Of a stretch of 64,000 nucleotides of DNA, positions 44,497 to 54,512 are shown one piece after another. Numbering within the stretch: the first letter of the stretch is position 1; each line of letters begins with the position of its first letter. A program made the position numbers and the translations under genes. The notes beneath the pieces are model-generated. The model saw only the letters and a program-made list of their open reading frames with translations. It did no database searches and was not told the DNA's origin. This stretch comes from Pseudomonas saponiphila (lineage in GTDB: Bacteria; Pseudomonadota; Gammaproteobacteria; Pseudomonadales; Pseudomonadaceae): NCBI RefSeq assembly GCF_900105185.1, contig NZ_FNTJ01000001.1:3492501-3556500 (forward strand), given 5' to 3'.

Positions 44497-45921
44497 TCAG
44501 CTTTCGCCGTGCCTGAGCGCCAGGGACAACAGCGCCGAAGCGCAACTGATCAGCGCTGCCGCCAGAAAGGCCGCCTGATAGCCGGCCAGTTCCGCCGCAA
44601 CGGGCGGCACCGTGCCCGCCAGATCGCCACTGACCCCATGGGCCAGTGCTACCAGCAGCGCCAAGCCAATGGCTCCGCCCAACTGCCGCGCGGCATTCTG
44701 CAGGCCCGCCGCCAACCCGCAATCCCCTTGCGGCACCCCTGAAAGCACCGCCTGGGTGGCGCTCATCAGGGTCAGGCCGCACCCCACTCCGGTGAGCAGC
44801 GTCGGCAGCAGCAGGTCGTGCAGCATCGAAGGTTGTGCCGGCAAGCCGTAGAGCCAGGCCAGGCCCAGCGCCGAAATCAGCCCGCCGAACAGCGGCAGGC
44901 GCGTGCAGCCCGCCTCGCGCAGGCGCCGCGAAAGCATCGCCGCAACGGCCAGGGCCAGCGCCAGGGGCAACAGCGCCAGCCCGGTATCCCAGGCATCGAG
45001 CCCGACCACCCGCTGCAACGCCTGGGACAGGAAATAGGTGGAACAGGTCAGCACCGCCCCCAAGCCGCCGATCATCAGCATGCCGATGGGCACATTGCGC
45101 AGGCGCAGAATCTCCAGCCTTACCAGGGGCTCCGGAGCCCGACGCTGCACCACCACGAACAGCACCGATGCCAGCACAGCTACCCCCAGCGCAGCCTGCA
45201 CCCTGGGATCGTTCCAGCCGTCGCGGGTCGACTGCGCCAGGGCGAAGATCAGGGCACCCAGTGCCAGGGTCACACTCAGCGCCCCGGGCACATCGAGACT
45301 CTGGCGGCGAACGTCGACAGCCCGCGGGTTGAGCAAGGCCCCGACCACCGCCATCAGCAACAGCGCCACCGGCACGTTTACCCACATCACCCAGCGCCAG
45401 CTGTAGAGGCTGGTCAGCAGCCCGCCGGCGACCACGCCAAAGGCCGAGCCCAAGGCCGCACAGGCCGCCCACAGGCCAATAGCCCGTTCACGCCCGGCGC
45501 CCTTGGGGTGCCCGGCCATGATTACCGCCAGGGGTGAAGTGGCCAGCGCCGCCGCGGCGAAACCCTGGACCGCGCGGGCGCTCAGCAGCACCCAGGCGCT
45601 CTGTGCCATGCCCCCAACCAGGCTGGCGAGGCTGAACAGCGCCAGCCCCCACAGCAGCAGTGCCCGGCGTCCGTAAAGGTCACCGGCCCGGGCCGCCAGC
45701 AGCATGAAACCGCCCAGCAGCAACAGGTAGGCGTCCACCACCCACTGCAATTGCGCAGCGGACAACGCCAGCTCCTGACGCATGGCCGGCAGCGCGATAT
45801 TCACGATGGCGCCGTCCATCACCACCATGAAGGCGCAGACACAGGCAACCAGCGTCGCCACCCAGGAAGGGGTGCCGCGCCTCAACAAGGCGGGTGCGGC
45901 CGGAAGGGAAACAGATGACAT
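44497..45921 (-). CDS. DHA2-family MFS multidrug efflux transporter
   Basis: 474 residues with about 14 membrane segments. Motif A 'LAARAGDLYGRRALLLWGLA', the N-terminal 'VMDGAIVNIALPAMRQELAL' (motif D1-like) and motif C 'GSAFGVVAGGLLTSLYSWRW' are those of EmrB/QacA-type proton antiporters. I prefer ATG 45921 (GAGGA 6 bases upstream) over 45927. The divergent AraC-type gene is a likely regulator. Substrate unknown. Confidence 0.88.
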   Translation of the reverse strand: MSSVSLPAAPALLRRGTPSWVATLVACVCAFMVVMDGAIVNIALPAMRQELALSAAQLQWVVDAYLLLLGGFMLLAARAGDLYGRRALLLWGLALFSLASLVGGMAQSAWVLLSARAVQGFAAAALATSPLAVIMAGHPKGAGRERAIGLWAACAALGSAFGVVAGGLLTSLYSWRWVMWVNVPVALLLMAVVGALLNPRAVDVRRQSLDVPGALSVTLALGALIFALAQSTRDGWNDPRVQAALGVAVLASVLFVVVQRRAPEPLVRLEILRLRNVPIGMLMIGGLGAVLTCSTYFLSQALQRVVGLDAWDTGLALLPLALALAVAAMLSRRLREAGCTRLPLFGGLISALGLAWLYGLPAQPSMLHDLLLPTLLTGVGCGLTLMSATQAVLSGVPQGDCGLAAGLQNAARQLGGAIGLALLVALAHGVSGDLAGTVPPVAAELAGYQAAFLAAALISCASALLSLALRHGES

Positions 45922-46042
45922 GGGCATTCCTCGAAGTCAGGGGCTGGCAGGCAGCCGGTAAGGGTCTGGACTGAATTCTGCGCCCTGGAAGACAATGAGC
46001 AGGTAACGGCAACCCTCCGATAAATAGTGAAAAGTGTTCAAG

Positions 46043-46858
46043 ATGACCGACTTCGACGCCGCCGTGCCCGACGACCTCAGCGAATGGTGTGCCGGACCCG
46101 ATGTCATCGCCCTGCGTGGCGATGACCACCCCGCCAGCGAGTTTCGTCTCGGCACCCGCGAATACGACTGGCACCAGCACGCCCGGGGGCAGGTGTTCTG
46201 CGTGGAAACCGGGATGATCCAGGTCAGGACCGCCCATGGCGCCTGGCTGCTGCCGCCGCAGCGCGCTGGCTGGATGCCGCCGGGGGTGGCGCATCAGATC
46301 CGCGTCAGCGGTGCCCTGACCGGCTGGAGCCTGCTGCTCTCGCCCAGCGCCAGCCGGCAGTTGCAGGACAGGCCCTGCGTGCTGGGGATCTCCAGTGTGT
46401 TGCGGGTGCTGGTGGAGCGCGCTGCGGGCTGGAGCGGCCAGGCCCGCCTGGGGCCCGAGCAGGCGCGGATCAGCGCGGTGATACTCGACGAACTGCGCGG
46501 CGCCGCGCCGCAGCCCTTGCACTTGCCGCTGCCCAGCGAACCCCGGCTGCTGAAGATTGCCCAGGCCATTCTGGACAACCGCGACAGCCAGTGGACCCTC
46601 AAGGATTGGGCTGCCTGGGGCGCGATGTCGGCCAGCACCCTGCGGCGCCTGATGCTGGCACAGACTGGCATGAACTTCGCCCGGTGGCGCCAGCAGGCAC
46701 AACTGGCGCTGGCCCTGGAGATGCTGGCCCGCGGGGTGGCGGTCAATCAGGTGGCGGATGCCCTTGGCTACGCCTCGGCGAGCAACTTCATCGCCATGTT
46801 CCGCCGGGCCTTTGGCGATTCCCCCGCCCGCTACTTCGCGGTGCGGCCCGGTGCCTGA
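46043..46858 (+). CDS. AraC family regulator with cupin N-terminus
   Basis: 271 residues. The N-terminal cupin has 'HQHARGQVFCVETGMIQVRT' and 'GWMPPGVAHQI'. The C-terminal HTH pair is 'WAAWGAMSASTLRRLMLAQT' and 'VNQVADALGYASASNFIAMF'. It is divergent from the DHA2 efflux gene with 121 bases between starts, the usual layout of an AraC-type effector-dependent switch for a drug pump. ATG 46043 is preferred over the GTG 9 bases earlier. Confidence 0.87.
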   Translation: MTDFDAAVPDDLSEWCAGPDVIALRGDDHPASEFRLGTREYDWHQHARGQVFCVETGMIQVRTAHGAWLLPPQRAGWMPPGVAHQIRVSGALTGWSLLLSPSASRQLQDRPCVLGISSVLRVLVERAAGWSGQARLGPEQARISAVILDELRGAAPQPLHLPLPSEPRLLKIAQAILDNRDSQWTLKDWAAWGAMSASTLRRLMLAQTGMNFARWRQQAQLALALEMLARGVAVNQVADALGYASASNFIAMFRRAFGDSPARYFAVRPGA

Positions 46859-48290
46859 GGCCGCTCGCGCAAGCTGAGGGCAGCGCCGCTCAGTGCCAGT
46901 GCCTGGCCTGGGCCTGGCCGCTCCAGCTCTGCAGGCTTTCCTGCAGGGTATCGTCGACACTGGTGCCGCTGAGCAGCACCTGGTAATGGCTGCTCGATGG
47001 CAAGGCCGCCAGGGCCTCCTTGGCGTCATGCTTGAGACGGGCCAGGGCCAGGCGCTTGTGCTCCAGGCTGACCTGGCGGAAGAACTCGTCCAGGGCCTCG
47101 ATGCTGGTGCCGTCCAGGTTCGGCGACTCTTCCAGGCTGAGAATGACGCTGTGAATCGGCGTCTGTGCATGGCGGATCAGGCGCAAGGCGCCGCCCAGGA
47201 TGCGCTCGGCGTTGGCGAAGAACAGCGCCTCCCCCGGTCGCATAATCAGCACCCCCGGCACTTGCCGCGCCTGGGGATGGCGGCTCAGGTCGACAAAGTC
47301 ATGGCCACTGCCCAACTGGCCGAGGATCTGGATATCCGCCGCCGACAGCTGGCGCAGCATCAGCAGGATGCTCACCCCCACCGACAGCAACAGGCCGTCC
47401 AGCACCCCCAGCACCAGCACCGCCGCCACCGCGCAGATCACCAGGAAGCGATCCCGGCGCCAGATGAAATAGCGCCCCAAGGGCTGCAGGCTCAGGCCAT
47501 GACCCAGGGCGTACATGACGATCGCCGCCAGCACCGGCTCCGGCGTCAGGGCGATGTAGGGCAATACCGTCAGCACGATCAGCAGCATCACCGCCGCCGC
47601 GGTCAGCCCCGCCAACCGCGAGCGCGCCCCGGCCGCCTCATTGGCGGATGTGGCGGAGTAGCCGGCACCGGCCGGCATGCCGTGAAACAACCCGGAAACC
47701 AGGTTGGCGGCGCCCAGGGCCAGCAGGTCGCGGTTGGACGACACCCGGTCGCCATGCTTGAGGGCCATGGAGCTGATGGAGCCATAGGACTCGGCATACA
47801 GGATCATCACCAGGGCGAACGCCAGCTCGCCCAGGCGCAGCCAGTCGGCGAACGGCAGGTCCGGCAGGCTCGGCACCTCCAGCTTGAGTTCGATTGCACC
47901 GATCAGCGCCACCCCGTGTGCCGGCAGGTCGAACCATTGCCCGGCGCCAATACCGATCACCACCGCCACCAGCCCGCCGGGCACGTAGGGAATCCGCGAA
48001 CAGATCGCCAGCACCAGCAAAGCCAGGCCCGCCACCGCCACGCCCACCCAGTTCCACTGCGGCCATTGCTCAAGCAACTGCGGCAGGAAACGCACCAGGT
48101 TGCCGGTACTCAAGTGCACCCCGACCACGGTGGCGAACTGCTTGAGGATGATGGTCAGCGCCAGGCCGAAGGCAAAACCGCGCAACACCGGCTTGGCTGC
48201 GGATTTCGGTGAACGTGACCGAGCGTTTCGCTAATACGTGACCGGTGCTTCCACCCCGGTTGCGCGGGTTCTGGATTGTAATCGCATCGG

Positions 48291-49040
48291 TCACGATGCG
48301 GCTTGTTCCTCGGCTTTTTTTCGGCGCAGCGACTCGCCTTTCATCGTCAGTCGGTAGGCGTTGTGCACCAGGCGGTCGAGGATGGCATCGGCCAGGGTCG
48401 GGTCGTTGATCCAGCCGTGCCAGTGCTCGATGGGCAGTTGGCTCGTCAGGATGGTGGAGCGGCTGCCAGCGCGGTCGTCGATCACCTCCAGCAGGTCATG
48501 CCGGGCTCCTTCCTCCAGCGGGGCTAGCGCCCAGTCGTCCAGCACCAGGACGTCGACCTTTGCCAGCTGTTGCAGGGTACGGCCGAAGCTGCCGTCGCCA
48601 TGAGCGATGCGCAGTTGTTCCAGCAGGCGCGGGGTGCGCAGGTACAGGGTGCTATAGCCCTGGCGGCAGGCCTGGTTGCCCAGGGCGCAGGCCAGCCAGG
48701 TTTTGCCGGCACCGGTCGGGCCGGTCAGCAGCAGGTTGTGCTGCTGGCGGATCCAGTCGCCACTGGCCAGGGTGGCGATCAGACGCTCGTCCAGGGCGCG
48801 TCCGGTGCGGCGGTCGAGATCTTCCAGGCAGGCGTTGGCGTACTTGAGCTTGGCCTTCTTGCGCAGCCGTACCAGGCGCTGGTTGTCACGCCAGGCCAGT
48901 TCGCGGTCGAGCAGTAGGCCGAGGCGTTCATCGAAGCTCAGGCTGTGGCTGGCCGGCAGCGTCCATTGCTCTTCCAGGGCGCGGGCCATGCCGTCCAGGC
49001 GTAGCTGGTGCAGTTGATTCAGGGTGTGTTGCGGCATCAT
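48291..49040 (-). CDS. istB: IS21 helper ATPase IstB
   Basis: 249 residues. AAA+ Walker A '[19 protein letters not shown]', Walker B '[20 protein letters not shown]', sensor '[16 protein letters not shown]'. The N-terminal '[20 protein letters not shown]' is the usual IstB start. AGGAG 7 bases before the double ATG (49040/49037) sets the start; its 5' end overlaps istA by about 113 bases. It helps the transposase find its target. Confidence 0.93.
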   Translation of the reverse strand: MMPQHTLNQLHQLRLDGMARALEEQWTLPASHSLSFDERLGLLLDRELAWRDNQRLVRLRKKAKLKYANACLEDLDRRTGRALDERLIATLASGDWIRQQHNLLLTGPTGAGKTWLACALGNQACRQGYSTLYLRTPRLLEQLRIAHGDGSFGRTLQQLAKVDVLVLDDWALAPLEEGARHDLLEVIDDRAGSRSTILTSQLPIEHWHGWINDPTLADAILDRLVHNAYRLTMKGESLRRKKAEEQAAS

Positions 49041-50613
49041 CGAACAGCTCCTGTTGCGGGGGTTGGTAGTAGTCGGCGCCACGGACGTTCTCGTGGTCGC
49101 CGGGTAAGGTCGTTTCGGCGGCACGCTGGGGCAGCGGCTGTTGATCCAGGCCTTGCTGGAGCAGGTTGCGCACGCTGCGCCCGGTGAAGGCGCGCAGGTG
49201 TACGGCACGTTCGGCAGCGGCTTCCAGGCGTGCATTGCCATAGCGCCGGGCCAGCGAGAGCAGGCCGAGGCAGGCGCGGTAGCCCATCTCCGGGTGCGGC
49301 TTGTGGGTCAGTTGGTGATCGATCAGTTGGCGCGTGTAGGGGCCGATCCGCGCGCCCCAGTCGAGCAGGCGTTGTGGCGTCCATTCGCGATGCGCCTGGT
49401 GCGCCGCGGGCATGTGCTCGCGCTGGGTACTGTAAGCGCCGCGTCGCCCCAGCAGCAGGTGGCTGGCCACCCGCCGGTTGCCATGCAGCACTTCCAGGGT
49501 GTGTGCCGTCAGTCGCACGTCCACGTTCTGCCGGGCCAGGGCGGAGGGCACGCTGTAGAAGCTGCCATTGACCTCGATGTGGTAGTCGATGCTGACCTTG
49601 CAGCGCTTGAAGGTGGCGACCTCGTAGGGATGCACCGGCAGCGCTCGCAAGGCCGGGCGATCCAGGCGCTCGAACCAGTCGCGCCGGCAGCCATCGAGCC
49701 GCTTGAACGGGCGCCGATTCAGATCCTCCAGCAGCTCGGCGATGGCCTGGTTAAGCGCATGCAGGCTGAAGAACTGCCGATGGCGCAGCCGCGCCATGAT
49801 CCAGCGCTCGACCACCTGCACCGCCACCTCGGCCTTGGCCTTGTCCTGAGGCTTGCGTGGCCGTGCCGGCAGGATCACCGTCTGGTAATGACGCGCGCAC
49901 TCCAGCGTGGCCCGGTTCAGGCCCGGCTCGTAGCGATCCGGCTGGGCGACCAGGGCGCGCGGATTGTCCGGCACAACCATTTCCGGCACGCCGCCAAAGT
50001 AGGTCAGAGCCTGGCCCAGCGAGGTCAGCCAGTCCACCTGGGTTTCGCCTGGCGTCGCGCAGGCATAGGTGTAATTCGAGGCGCCCAGGGCGGCGACGAA
50101 GATGTGCGCCCGGCGCACTTCGCCGGTGGCCGGGTCGACCACCGGCAGCGTCGGCCCGGCATAGTCGATGAATAGCTTCTCGCCCGCACGGTGCAGCTGA
50201 CGCATCGAACGTTTGAGCGTCTGGGCGTAGCGCCGGTAGTGCTCGACGAACTGGGTGTAGCGGTAGGTCGGCTGGCCCGCATGCGCGGCGAGATATTCCT
50301 CCCACAGCAGCTGCAAGGTCACGCCCTTGCGTCGCAACTCGCGGTGGATGCTCAGCACATCGGGCAGCACTCGCTCACCGCGCGGCTTGTTCGTCGACGT
50401 CGGTGCAAACAAGGCGGCCGCCAGCGCGGCCTCGTCCATGGCCACCAGCGCCGGCCAGTCCAGCCCGGCCACCCGCGCCGCCGCGATGTACTTGCTAACC
50501 ACGCCCTTGGACAGCTGCAAGGCACGGGCAATCTTCTCGTGGGACAAGCCGGCCTCAAACTTGAGGCGCAGACATTCTTTGATGTTTCGCATGGCTACTC
50601 GCGGCGCCGCCAT
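48928..50613 (-). CDS. istA: IS21 transposase IstA
   Basis: 561 residues. The N-terminal HTH '[20 protein letters not shown]' is followed by a DDE integrase core: Asp in '[15 protein letters not shown]', Asp in '[12 protein letters not shown]', Glu in '[16 protein letters not shown]'. The C-terminal beta-barrel region has '[18 protein letters not shown]'. Full length without stops, so probably active. Confidence 0.95.
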   Translation of the reverse strand: MAAPRVAMRNIKECLRLKFEAGLSHEKIARALQLSKGVVSKYIAAARVAGLDWPALVAMDEAALAAALFAPTSTNKPRGERVLPDVLSIHRELRRKGVTLQLLWEEYLAAHAGQPTYRYTQFVEHYRRYAQTLKRSMRQLHRAGEKLFIDYAGPTLPVVDPATGEVRRAHIFVAALGASNYTYACATPGETQVDWLTSLGQALTYFGGVPEMVVPDNPRALVAQPDRYEPGLNRATLECARHYQTVILPARPRKPQDKAKAEVAVQVVERWIMARLRHRQFFSLHALNQAIAELLEDLNRRPFKRLDGCRRDWFERLDRPALRALPVHPYEVATFKRCKVSIDYHIEVNGSFYSVPSALARQNVDVRLTAHTLEVLHGNRRVASHLLLGRRGAYSTQREHMPAAHQAHREWTPQRLLDWGARIGPYTRQLIDHQLTHKPHPEMGYRACLGLLSLARRYGNARLEAAAERAVHLRAFTGRSVRNLLQQGLDQQPLPQRAAETTLPGDHENVRGADYYQPPQQELFDDAATHPESTAPATPGRHGPRPGRAMDAAGQPQPELR

Positions 50614-50639
50614 CTTCCTCTCCCGAAATCGGTCGAGGA

Positions 50640-50838
50640 TGGCGGCGCATCAGGTCATGCGCAACGAAGGGGAAGGCTTTCGCTAAGTCGTGACCGGCGA
50701 TTTCGGTAAGCCGTGACCACCTGTTTCGGAACAGGCGGAAAATCGGTCACGTTGCTACCGAAATGAGCGGTCACGCGTTAGCGAAATGACCGGTCACGAT
50801 CAACCGAAACGGCCGGTCACGGTGCTCCGAAATCCGCA
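50640..50838 (-). repeat. right-end repeats of the IS21 element
   Basis: Four ~23-base units (consensus TTTCGGTNNNNCGTGACCG) stand in tandem from the right tip inwards, followed by two more in opposite orientation near 50680-50720. The left tip (48198-48250) has two. These should be the transposase binding sites. Confidence 0.8.
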
Positions 50839-51214
50839 CTTGGCAATGAACGCGGTGACGCCGCCCAGGCGAAACAGCCCCGCCAGAATGAAGAACGCCC
50901 CGGTCAGCAGCACCAGGGCGAACCCCAGGCTCAGGCGCAGTTGCGCGTCGCCATCGGACAGCGACAGGGTCGCCGCCGCCAGCACCGCCGCCGATGACGA
51001 GGTGGCCGAGACGATGGCAAAGCGGCTGGTGCCGAACAGGCCGTAGCACAACAACCCGGCGAACAGGGCAATGACCCCGGCCTGGGGCGGCAAGGCGGCG
51101 ATGCTGGAATAGGCCACCGCCTCGGGCAGCAACAGCCCGGCGATGGACAGGCCGGCCAGCAGGTCACGACTGCGCCGGGGCGCGGTTACCGGGGTGGCAG
51201 CGAACTGCCCTTGA

Positions 51215-51832
51215 TCAGTCGACAATCTGGCCCACCCATCCTGGCAAGTAACGTGCGTCCTGGCTGCGCGCCAGCTTCATGGCCCGGGCCTGGACCTTGG
51301 CCCCCAACTTGCCCAGCGCCTGCTTTTCGATGCGCCGGCGGAAAAAGTCCGCCCAGAGAAATTCGCTGAACGGCGTGGTGTCCTTGGCAAAACCGCCGGC
51401 GCGGCGCAACAGCCCGGCCAGGCTGCGATAGGGATCATCCTGCAGGTCGAGGATGCGCGGGGGAATCCGCTCGAACGAACGCCGCACGCCCTGCGCGTCG
51501 TAAGGATGGGCCCATTGGTTGAACGCCATCACCTCCCAGAAGCTGTCTGCGTCGACAAAGGACAGGTCCTTGAGCACCAGCAGCGACACCTCATTCACCT
51601 GTTCCTGCAGCAGGGCCATGCCGAAGTGATGATGGTCGACGATGTAGTAGCGCTGCCGAGGGCCCAGCACACAGGGAAACCAGTGATCCTCCAGGGCTGC
51701 CGCCCGCGCCTTGCGCTTGAGCTGCTGCCACATCCGGCGCTTGGCATCGACTTCGGCCAGGCCCACGGTGAGTTGGGTCGGGTGCAGCGTATCCAGGCGG
51801 GCACGGATCAACTGCGGGTGAGCACGGGCCAT
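51215..51832 (-). CDS. ParB-like nuclease-fold protein (ParB-like_2)
   Basis: 205 residues. 'LDTLHPTQLTVGLAEVDAKR' and 'YYIVDHHHFGMALLQEQVNE' form the ParB/Srx-like core of the PF08857-type proteins, distinct from chromosome-partition ParB. No DNA-binding HTH follows. The gene overlaps the SulP start by 11 bases, so the two were one operon. Its role with an anion transporter is unknown. Confidence 0.75.
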   Translation of the reverse strand: MARAHPQLIRARLDTLHPTQLTVGLAEVDAKRRMWQQLKRKARAAALEDHWFPCVLGPRQRYYIVDHHHFGMALLQEQVNEVSLLVLKDLSFVDADSFWEVMAFNQWAHPYDAQGVRRSFERIPPRILDLQDDPYRSLAGLLRRAGGFAKDTTPFSEFLWADFFRRRIEKQALGKLGAKVQARAMKLARSQDARYLPGWVGQIVD

Positions 51833-52002
51833 GCAATGACTCCAGACAGGAACAAAATCATCAGCTTAGACCTTTATTCGCCGCCGCAAACGATCCCGGT
51901 CAATGCCTTGAACGACAACGCCGCCGGCACTGTGAAGCGCCGGCGGCGTTGTCTGTGGGAACTGGCCTGGTAGCGCGGGCGCCCGCCAGGGCGCCGCACC
52001 AC

Positions 52003-53292
52003 TCAAGAAGCCAGCGAGTACACCAGGGCGGTAATCGCCACCAGGCCCACCAGGGTCACGAACACGTTGGACGCCTGGCCGCGATAGCGGGCCATGGCCG
52101 GCACCTTGCGGATGGCATACATCGGCATCAGGAACAGGATCGCCGCGATGACCGGGCCACCCAGGGTTTCGATCATCCCCAGGATGCTCGGATTGAGGGT
52201 GGCTACCGCCCAGCAGATCACCAGCATGAAGGCCGCGGTGACCCGATCCAGGGTTTTCGCCGCCGGCCGCCGGCCGCTCTTGATGATCAAGCCCTTGAGA
52301 CCTTCGCTGGCCCCAATGTAGTGACCGAGGAACGACTTGGCAATGGCCACGAAGGCAATCAACGGCGCGGCGAAGGCGATGGTCGGATTGTTGAAGTGGT
52401 TGGCCAGGTAGGACAGGATCGACAGGTTCTGCGCCTTGGCTTCCGCCAGCTGCGCCGGGCTCAGGGTCAGCACGCAACTGAAGACGAAGAACAGCACCAT
52501 GCCCACCATCAGCAGGTGGGCGCGGGACAGGATCTGCGAGCTGCGCTCTTCGGCGTGCACGCCATAACGACGCTTCTGGTCCACGGCAAAGGCCGAGATG
52601 ATCGGCGAATGGTTGAACGAGAAGACCATCACCGGGATCGCCAGCCACAGGGTATGCAGGAAGGCCGAAGGTGCTGGCACGTCACTGGCGGTGGCGAGGA
52701 TGCCGCCACTCCAGTGCGGAATCAGGAACACCGCGAGGAACGCCAGGGCGACGATGAACGGATAGACCATCAGGCTCATGGCCTTGACGATCACCTGCTC
52801 GCCGCAACGCACCACCACCAGCAGGCCGAAGATCAGCACCAGGGCCAGGATCGCCCGCGGTGGCGGCGCGATGTGCAACTGGTTGGTCATGAAACTGCCG
52901 ACGGTATTGGTCAGGGCCACGCTGTAGATCAGCAGGATCGGGAAGATGGCAAAGAAGTACAGCAAGGTGATCAGGGCACCGGCCTTGATTCCGAAATGCT
53001 CCTCGACCACTTCGGTGATGTCCGCGCCGTCACGCCCGGAAAGCACGAAGCGGGTCAGGCCGCGGTGGGCGTAGAAGGTCATGGGGAAGGCCAGCAACGC
53101 CAGGATCAGCAGCGGCCAGAAGCCGCCGATGCCGGCATTGATGGGCAGAAACAGGGTACCGGCACCGATGGCCGTACCAAACAAGCCGAGCATCCAGGTG
53201 GTGTCTTGGCGGTTCCAGCTAGTCAGCGTTGCCGGGGCTGCTGGGGCTGCCGTTTCAAAGCGTTGATCAACGCTGTTGGCCTGATCATTCAT
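52003..53292 (-). CDS. HAAAP-family serine/aromatic amino-acid transporter (SdaC-like)
   Basis: 429 residues, about 11 membrane segments. 'TTWMLGLFGTAIGAGTLFLP' near the N-terminus, 'DGADITEVVEEHFG', and 'IPVMVFSFNHSPIISAFAVD' are typical of SdaC/YhaO-type serine:H+ symporters. I chose the ATG at 53292 (GGAGA 8 bases upstream). No serine dehydratase gene is next to it, so SdaC function is likely but not certain. Confidence 0.85.
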   Translation of the reverse strand: MNDQANSVDQRFETAAPAAPATLTSWNRQDTTWMLGLFGTAIGAGTLFLPINAGIGGFWPLLILALLAFPMTFYAHRGLTRFVLSGRDGADITEVVEEHFGIKAGALITLLYFFAIFPILLIYSVALTNTVGSFMTNQLHIAPPPRAILALVLIFGLLVVVRCGEQVIVKAMSLMVYPFIVALAFLAVFLIPHWSGGILATASDVPAPSAFLHTLWLAIPVMVFSFNHSPIISAFAVDQKRRYGVHAEERSSQILSRAHLLMVGMVLFFVFSCVLTLSPAQLAEAKAQNLSILSYLANHFNNPTIAFAAPLIAFVAIAKSFLGHYIGASEGLKGLIIKSGRRPAAKTLDRVTAAFMLVICWAVATLNPSILGMIETLGGPVIAAILFLMPMYAIRKVPAMARYRGQASNVFVTLVGLVAITALVYSLAS

Positions 53293-53617
53293 CCGGTGGG
53301 ATCTCCACATTCCGGTCGTTTGCCATCCGCCCGGGCGTGTCGGAGTACCCGACAGGCAGTGCCCGAGCGAAACAGAGGGGGCGCGATTGTCCGGGATTCC
53401 ACGGGCGCTGCATAGACTCAGCTGAGGAACGGTTTGTGCGCTGCAGATATTTTTTTGTTTGATCGCCAAGCGTCTGGCCCGGCCCTCTCAGAGCCTGCCC
53501 CGCGGCCAGCGAGGGCGTCCGCCAGGGCGATGCACATCCGATGCTGCCCGTTCGCCAGCAAGCCAGCACCTGAGGGTTGCGTTGACAGGGCTCACGACCA
53601 GACGGCATGATCGGACC
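53293..53617. other. gene-free region before the small transcript
   Basis: No gene is seen between the transporter start and 53617. A sigma70-like pair TTGACA (53582-53587) and CATGAT (53606-53611), 18 bases apart, predicts a start near 53618. The rest shows no structure I can name. Confidence 0.4.
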
Positions 53618-53750
53618 CCATGAATATCTACGCGCTCAACCCTACCTCCACCACCACGACTGCCTTCGGCGGGTCGTGTGGTGGCTGTGCGGGATGATGC
53701 AAGCACAGTAAAACCAAGGCCCCGCCAGCAATGGACGGGGCCTTTTGTTT
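53618..53750 (+). ncRNA. candidate small RNA or attenuated leader
   Basis: A predicted start near 53618 and a strong terminator ending at about 53750 define a ~130-nt transcript. It can form a stable stem CACGAC/GTCGTG, extended by CCACC/GGTGG, near 53650-53685. It contains a 25-codon ORF starting 'MNIYALNPTSTTTT' and ending 'GGSCGGCAG' (53620-53697) whose ATG would lie almost at the 5' end of the RNA. Downstream is the isochorismatase-like gene, so it may be an attenuator or an independent sRNA. Identity unknown. Confidence 0.4.
53716..53750 (+). terminator. Rho-independent terminator upstream of a gene
   Basis: AAGGCCCCG/CGGGGCCTTTT with an 11-base loop and TTTTGTTT tail, 34 bases before the start of the isochorismatase-like gene and on the same strand. 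Confidence 0.85.
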
Positions 53751-53783
53751 CTCCGTCCACCTGGCACTACAAGGAGAGACAAG

Positions 53784-54323
53784 ATGCCTTTATCCAACGC
53801 CAAGCGTGCCCTGCTGGTCATCGACATGCAGGTCGGCCTGTTCAACGGACCGGACAAGCCCTACAAACGTGCGCAGGTCCTGGAAAATATCAATCAACTG
53901 ATCCGCCGCGCCCGCCAGGCCGGAGCGCCGATCTTCGCCGTGCGCCACACCGGGCCGGCCGAATCGCCGATTGCCGCCGGCAGCCCGTTCTGGCAATTGC
54001 TGCCCAACCTGGAAGTGGATGAAGAGCTGGACTCTGTGCTGGACAAGACCCGCCCCAGCTGCTTTGTCGGCACCGGGCTGGTCGAGCGCCTGCAGGAGGC
54101 CCAGGTCAAGGAACTGGTGATCGTCGGCATGAAGACCCAGTACTGTGTCGATGCCACTTGCCGCGCCGCCGGCGACCTGGGTTTTGCCGCGCTGCTGGTG
54201 GAAGACGCCCACACCTGCATGGACACTCCCGCGCTGGGGGCGAAGAAGATCATCGCCCACCACAACGCCACCCTGAACGGCCCCTTCGTGCGCCTGGTCA
54301 AGACCCCTGACGTGACCTTCTGA
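53784..54323 (+). CDS. isochorismatase-like cysteine hydrolase
   Basis: 179 residues. The Asp-Lys-Cys triad of the family is readable: Asp14 in 'ALLVIDMQVGLF', Lys88 in 'VLDKTRPSCF', Cys121 in 'IVGMKTQYCVDATCRAA'. Relatives hydrolyse amides or nicotinamide-like compounds. AAGGAG precedes the ATG at 53784. The gene follows a terminator directly, so it may be read through or have its own promoter. Confidence 0.88.
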   Translation: MPLSNAKRALLVIDMQVGLFNGPDKPYKRAQVLENINQLIRRARQAGAPIFAVRHTGPAESPIAAGSPFWQLLPNLEVDEELDSVLDKTRPSCFVGTGLVERLQEAQVKELVIVGMKTQYCVDATCRAAGDLGFAALLVEDAHTCMDTPALGAKKIIAHHNATLNGPFVRLVKTPDVTF

Positions 54324-54512
54324 TTCAAGCAGGCTGCACCACTGCCCCGGGGACGCCAACCCACGCGTTACGCCCCGGGACCAGTGCCGGCCAGGATTGC
54401 CAAAAACCCCGCAAACCCCCACCCTTGAGCCCTCGCCCCGGTCTTGGCACAGGCGCTCGAAGCTGTGCCATGCCCTCCCTGCGCTGCTGAGCTATTCCCG
54501 AGGAGCCCCTTG

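Larger units (their letters stand above)
48198..50838 (-). mobile_element. IS21-family insertion sequence (2641 bp)
   Basis: Ends begin TGCGGATTTCGG on both sides in inverted orientation, and are flanked by CTTGGC at 48192-48197 and 50839-50844, a 6-bp target duplication. It carries istA and istB, overlapping, in the same orientation. Behind the ends lie repeated CGTGACCG/TTTCGGT units of about 23 bp: two on the left, at least four on the right, the multiple IstA-binding repeats of this family. It looks intact and recent. Confidence 0.95.
46890..51225 (-). pseudogene. SulP-family anion transporter, split by an IS21 element
   Basis: The N-terminal part (51225 down to the insertion, starting 'MSTDQGQFAATP' with 'LLPEAVAYSSIAALPPQAG') and the C-terminal part (48197-46890, with the rest of the transport domain and a STAS domain, 'VLIMRPGEALFFANAERILG') are separated by 2.6 kb. 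Precise removal of the IS and one copy of CTTGGC rejoins the frame as 'TAFIAKPVLRGFAFGLAL', exactly as expected for SulP. The insertion therefore inactivates a previously intact ~570-residue transporter for sulfate or another anion. Its start overlaps the upstream ParB-like gene by 11 bases. Confidence 0.93.

Noticed and set aside
51215..51832. ParB-like gene as a sign of a plasmid or partition locus.
   Set aside because: The protein is the ParB-like_2 nuclease-fold type with no HTH, no parA and no parS-like palindromes; it is coupled to a transporter gene.
53620..53697. Gly/Cys-ending peptide as a RiPP precursor.
   Set aside because: No maturation enzyme or exporter gene lies nearby; a leader or sRNA explanation fits the promoter and terminator better.
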